Below are positions 63,801 to 64,000 of a stretch of 64,000 nucleotides of DNA, in pieces; the stretch's first letter is position 1; the number at the start of each line of letters is the position of its first letter. The translations under genes and the position numbers were made by a program. The stretch lies in assembly GCA_016490735.1 (NCBI GenBank), contig JAEMWC010001615.1, positions 58,485 through 122,484 on the forward strand, in the 5' to 3' direction. Origin of the DNA: Pachyseris speciosa (Eukaryota; Cnidaria; Anthozoa; Scleractinia; Pachyseridae). Under the pieces are notes generated by a model. The model ran no database searches and was not told the DNA's origin. It saw only the letters and a program-made list of their open reading frames with translations.

Positions 63801-63856
63801 TGGGGGACGCAGCAGACAGATAGCCGTCCGCTTCTTCTTTAAAATCATCGTGCGAC
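39205..63856 (-). CDS. KIF28: Kinesin-3 family motor protein, KIF28-like (5' end outside window)
   Basis: Microtubule motor with N-terminal motor domain, FHA domain and C-terminal KIF1/KIF28-type region. Twenty exons in transcript order: 63735-63856, 60850-60928, 60282-60345, 53489-53578, 52331-52427, 51457-51609, 50017-50281, 49797-49936, 49504-49574, 48955-49090, 48177-48240, 47284-47426, 46114-46260, 45779-45866, 43093-43180, 41583-41753, 40718-40840, 40034-40303, 39488-39646, 39205-39333. Every junction keeps frame, giving 866 codons. The '[13 protein letters not shown]' start of the visible part and '[20 protein letters not shown]' later point to the KIF28 branch rather than KIF1 or KIF13. 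The start codon must be right of 64000. If the last donor is not used, the frame stops at 39181. The ~6.7-kb intron at 53579-60281 holds an LTR retrotransposon. Confidence 0.85.
42412..42676. repeat. Minisatellite of 8-bp GTCTRCTR units
   Basis: About 33 units of GTCTGCTA, GTCTACTG and GTCTGCTG, arranged in higher-order 16- and 24-bp patterns. Located in the kinesin intron between 41754 and 43092. Likely length-variable between individuals. Confidence 0.9.
43626..43760. repeat. Compound CAT/CAC/CGT trinucleotide microsatellite
   Basis: (CAT)n, then (CACCAT)n, (CAT)n and a (CGT)n block near 43730-43760. The poly-serine/proline frame through it is a by-product of the repeat. Lies in a kinesin intron. 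Confidence 0.9.
44123..44433 (+). repeat. tRNA-derived SINE, near full length
   Basis: Head GGGGAGCAGGGATGGCGTAG with A-box-like AGTGGTGAGAGCAC and B-box GGTTCGATTCCC, then the family body GGTTTTTCTCCGGGTACTCC, AACATACGGCTTATTCGAG and the end CTTTGCGAGGACGATTAG. It shares its 3' half with 12080-12340 but has a different 3' end from 38247-38525, so the family has at least two subfamilies. Confidence 0.8.
45224..45613. mobile_element. TTAA-flanked non-autonomous DNA transposon (copy 1)
   Basis: TTAA at both ends. Termini TTAAAGGAGCACTGTCAC and the complement of GTGACACTGCCCCTTTAA form ~17-bp imperfect TIRs. It aligns over its whole length with the element at 47697-48090. TTAA targets are used by piggyBac and Kolobok. 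No transposase. Confidence 0.8.
46114..49090 (-). CDS. KIF28: KIF28-like FHA-domain exons
   Basis: 48955-49090 has '[19 protein letters not shown]', the conserved lead-in to kinesin-3 FHA domains; 48177-48240 has '[19 protein letters not shown]'; 47284-47426 has '[20 protein letters not shown]'; 46114-46260 has '[10 protein letters not shown]'. The order G-R, N-G, H-D-R and N/S-N-H matches FHA strands. FHA domains bind phosphothreonine peptides and, in kinesin-3, help autoinhibition. The intron at 47427-48176 contains a TTAA-flanked element. Confidence 0.85.
46478..46628. repeat. Inverted-repeat element with TTATTGACC ends
   Basis: Left TTATTGACCAAGC and CACGATGGCGGGATATTGGC mirror right GCCAATATTCCGCCATCTTG and GTTTGGCCAATAA, with inner GTTCTTTT/AAAAAGAAC and GTTTATGGAC/GTCCATAAC pairs. 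A compact fold-back element in a kinesin intron; possible TTAA or TA target not resolved. Confidence 0.6.
47697..48090. mobile_element. TTAA-flanked non-autonomous DNA transposon (copy 2)
   Basis: Same orientation and nearly the same sequence as copy 1: begins TTAAAGGAGCAATGTCACC and ends ACACTGCCCCTTTAA. The interior shares ACTGCCTTTTACTTGTTAT and CTTTGGCAGCAAAACTAGAC. Located within the FHA-domain intron of the kinesin gene. Confidence 0.8.
49797..53578 (-). CDS. KIF28: KIF28-like motor domain, switch regions and neck
   Basis: 53489-53578 '[15 protein letters not shown]'; 52331-52427 '[11 protein letters not shown]'; 51457-51609 holds switch I '[10 protein letters not shown]'; switch II 'DLAGSE' is split by the intron between 51457 and 50281; 50017-50281 holds '[18 protein letters not shown]' and '[12 protein letters not shown]'; 49797-49936 holds the neck '[19 protein letters not shown]' followed by a charged coiled coil '[15 protein letters not shown]'. 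All catalytic motifs are complete. Confidence 0.92.
50338..50662. repeat. Fold-back element with ~95-bp arms
   Basis: The left arm GCCTCCTTCGCAGACGTCTT and continuing through GTTCGCGGCGGTTAGCC (to about 50432) is mirrored on the right from GGCTAACCGCGGACGAAC (about 50561) to AAGACGTCTGCGAAGGAGGC. The middle of ~130 bp is unpaired. It starts only ~55 bp upstream of the kinesin exon acceptor at 50281/50282, so the RNA hairpin would lie beside a splice site. Confidence 0.75.
50865..51294. repeat. Dispersed repeat, related to 15944-16680
   Basis: Contains CCTGCACATATCTTTGTAAA, GAGACAAGGTTGGAAGCCT, GAACCAGAAAGCAT and CTCATAGAGCATCTTGTTT in the same order as the segment inside the 4.1-kb TIR interval. 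Some middle parts are shorter here. Intronic in the kinesin gene. Confidence 0.5.
52795..53245. repeat. Remnants of a CATCCAAC/GTTGGATG inverted-repeat family
   Basis: GGCCCCGGCTAAAC and CATTTTCATCCAAC on the left pair with GTTGGATGAAAATG (53034). A second set, CTTCCAACACAATGTTGGAG and TCCTCCAACATTGTGTTGG, flanks a GGGCCCCAGG core near 53160. Looks like two adjacent, partly decayed MITEs in a kinesin intron. Confidence 0.5.
53521..53770. repeat. Tandem duplication including part of a kinesin motor exon
   Basis: Two 125-bp units start at 53521 and 53646. The first includes 58 bases of the functional exon 53489-53578, its acceptor and upstream intron; the second repeats all of this with about a dozen changes. 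Shared text includes CATTGTAAATCTC and GAAAAAAGAAAGATTGACAA. Confidence 0.85.
53646..53703 (-). pseudogene. Partial kinesin motor-exon copy with intact acceptor
   Basis: Minus strand: an acceptor CATAG precedes a frame '[19 protein letters not shown]' that reaches TAG right after the homologous region and has no donor. The functional exon downstream reads '[19 protein letters not shown]'. If its acceptor were used, the transcript would hit the stop or need a cryptic donor. Confidence 0.75.
54770..54929 (+). repeat. 5' LTR
   Basis: Begins TGCGCCAGCGG and ends TTACTGGCG, the ends forming a short inverted repeat CGCCAG/CTGGCG. Differs from the 3' LTR at five positions, all transitions. Confidence 0.88.
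55115..55717 (+). pseudogene. Retrotransposon gag fragment
   Basis: 200 codons of a capsid-like protein, with '[20 protein letters not shown]' near the start and '[15 protein letters not shown]' at the end. The frame stops at 55717 where gag proteins of this type normally continue into further capsid and a zinc-knuckle nucleocapsid. Just beyond, in another frame, protease-like sequence ('[18 protein letters not shown]') begins mid-domain. This indicates an internal deletion joining capsid to late protease. Confidence 0.7.
55732..58134 (+). pseudogene. Retrotransposon pol: end of protease region, RT, RNase H, start of integrase
   Basis: About 800 codons. RT: '[20 protein letters not shown]', '[16 protein letters not shown]', '[18 protein letters not shown]' and catalytic '[10 protein letters not shown]'. 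RNase H: '[19 protein letters not shown]', '[16 protein letters not shown]', '[12 protein letters not shown]'. The zinc-binding start of integrase follows. The frame ends at 58134, while integrase sequence resumes in another frame from about 58100, so a small indel has broken it. The protease DTG/DSG active site is absent. Confidence 0.85.
58098..58862 (+). pseudogene. Retrotransposon integrase segment
   Basis: Carries the CxxC part of the integrase zinc finger ('[10 protein letters not shown]'), then a catalytic-core-like stretch with '[12 protein letters not shown]', '[11 protein letters not shown]' and '[18 protein letters not shown]' (candidate D, D and E residues). Ends at 58862, where the next reading frame takes over, again by an indel. 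Confidence 0.75.
58828..59298 (+). pseudogene. Retrotransposon pol C-terminal tail
   Basis: Starts within the integrase C-terminal region ('[20 protein letters not shown]', an SH3-like fold) and continues into a proline/serine-rich tail ending at 59298. It should be part of the same polyprotein as the preceding segment but is in a different frame. Confidence 0.7.
59431..59590 (+). repeat. 3' LTR
   Basis: 160 bp, TGCGCCAGTGG to TTACTGGCG, preceded directly by a purine-rich tract. Same length as the 5' LTR. Confidence 0.88.
59755..60153. repeat. Long fold-back element (~165-bp arms)
   Basis: Left arm: AATTGAAGGGCTCGG, GCATAACCATCCTAT, through GAATCCAGAAATGCATTTTT to about 59925. Right arm is its reverse complement from about 59987 to AATTGTAC near 60153. 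The ~60-bp loop is unique. The arms differ by few bases. Placed ~165 bp after the 3' LTR in the same kinesin intron. Confidence 0.8.
60282..63856 (-). CDS. KIF28: KIF28-like motor domain, P-loop exons
   Basis: Exon 60850-60928 encodes the nucleotide-binding P-loop '[17 protein letters not shown]'. Exon 60282-60345 follows with '[15 protein letters not shown]'. The upstream exon 63735-63856 carries '[20 protein letters not shown]', the helix before the P-loop. The Lys and Ser that contact ATP phosphate/Mg are intact, so the motor should bind nucleotide. Confidence 0.9.
60570..60768 (-). repeat. tRNA-derived SINE, diverged
   Basis: Minus strand: GGCAGCAGGGATGGCACAGT head, B-box region GGTTTGATTCCTG, body AGTCCTTGTTGCAGGAGG and TACTCTGGCTTTCCC. 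More diverged than the other copies, so older. In the kinesin intron between P-loop exons. Confidence 0.65.
62190..62368 (+). repeat. LINE 3' UTR with (CTAT)n tail
   Basis: ATAATTCAGCCTATTGGCTG and TATAAATAAA precede CTAT repeats at 62350-62366. The same arrangement (AATTCAGTC...GGCTGC...GAATTAAAG, then CTAT repeats) ends the LINE at 34538-35955, so both belong to related elements. Confidence 0.6.
63010..63104. repeat. Inverted repeat of GGATAGTGCTATCC type
   Basis: GGTGGATAGTGCTATCCACC near 63010 and CCACTGGATAGCACTATCC near 63087, with partial copies CACTATCCAGCAGATAAG between. Multiple short palindromes suggest a small mobile repeat. Confidence 0.5.
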
Positions 63857-64000
63857 CTACGAACAGCGGGGCAGTAAAATAGCTGCTATCTTCGTTGAGA
63901 TAAACTAGTGAGGTTCCTTAATGGAATATCAAAGTCCGTATTGGTTTGTATAGGGGTGATATTCCAAAACTGCATACTAGTTTCAGTTTAATCACAGCTT

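Overview
The window looks like nuclear DNA from an invertebrate animal, most likely an anthozoan cnidarian (coral or sea anemone). It is AT-rich. Genes are split into short exons of about 30-270 bases with GT-AG introns. The genes are metazoan families, and the introns carry tRNA-derived SINEs, LINE ends, Penelope-type and LTR retroelements and many small inverted-repeat transposons. The cnidarian assignment is an inference from gene content and repeat style, not proof.

Four genes can be supported. (1) About 2.0-22.2 kb, minus strand: AP-1 complex gamma-adaptin. Seventeen coding exons cover the whole trunk and join in frame; the hinge and ear exons lie left of the window. (2) 22.3-23.8 kb, plus strand: a small basic protein of 113 residues resembling the ribosome-biogenesis factor RBIS, head-to-head with gamma-adaptin across a short shared promoter. 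(3) About 27.6-36.5 kb, plus strand: a short SOWAH-type ankyrin-repeat protein. (4) 39.2-63.9 kb, minus strand: a kinesin-3 family motor closest to KIF28, with twenty exons joining in frame (866 codons). Its start lies right of the window. Genes 3 and 4 converge on a gene-free stretch at 36.5-39.2 kb.

The rest is mostly intron filled with mobile DNA. The main pieces are a 4.1-kb TA-flanked terminal-inverted-repeat interval inside the gamma-adaptin gene (13.1-17.2 kb), a 4.8-kb LTR retrotransposon with nearly identical 160-bp LTRs inside the kinesin gene (54.8-59.6 kb), an antisense LINE in the last SOWAH intron, a Penelope-like remnant, two TTAA-flanked elements, five copies of one tRNA-derived SINE family, and many fold-back repeats.

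The most unusual observations are partial tandem duplications of coding exons in both large genes (gamma-adaptin exon 5, three units; one kinesin motor exon, two units), the 4.1-kb TIR interval with a possible secreted-protein gene inside and no visible transposase, and a perfect 65-bp inverted repeat around a tRNA-like core. No CRISPR arrays, rRNA genes or convincing functional tRNA genes were seen.
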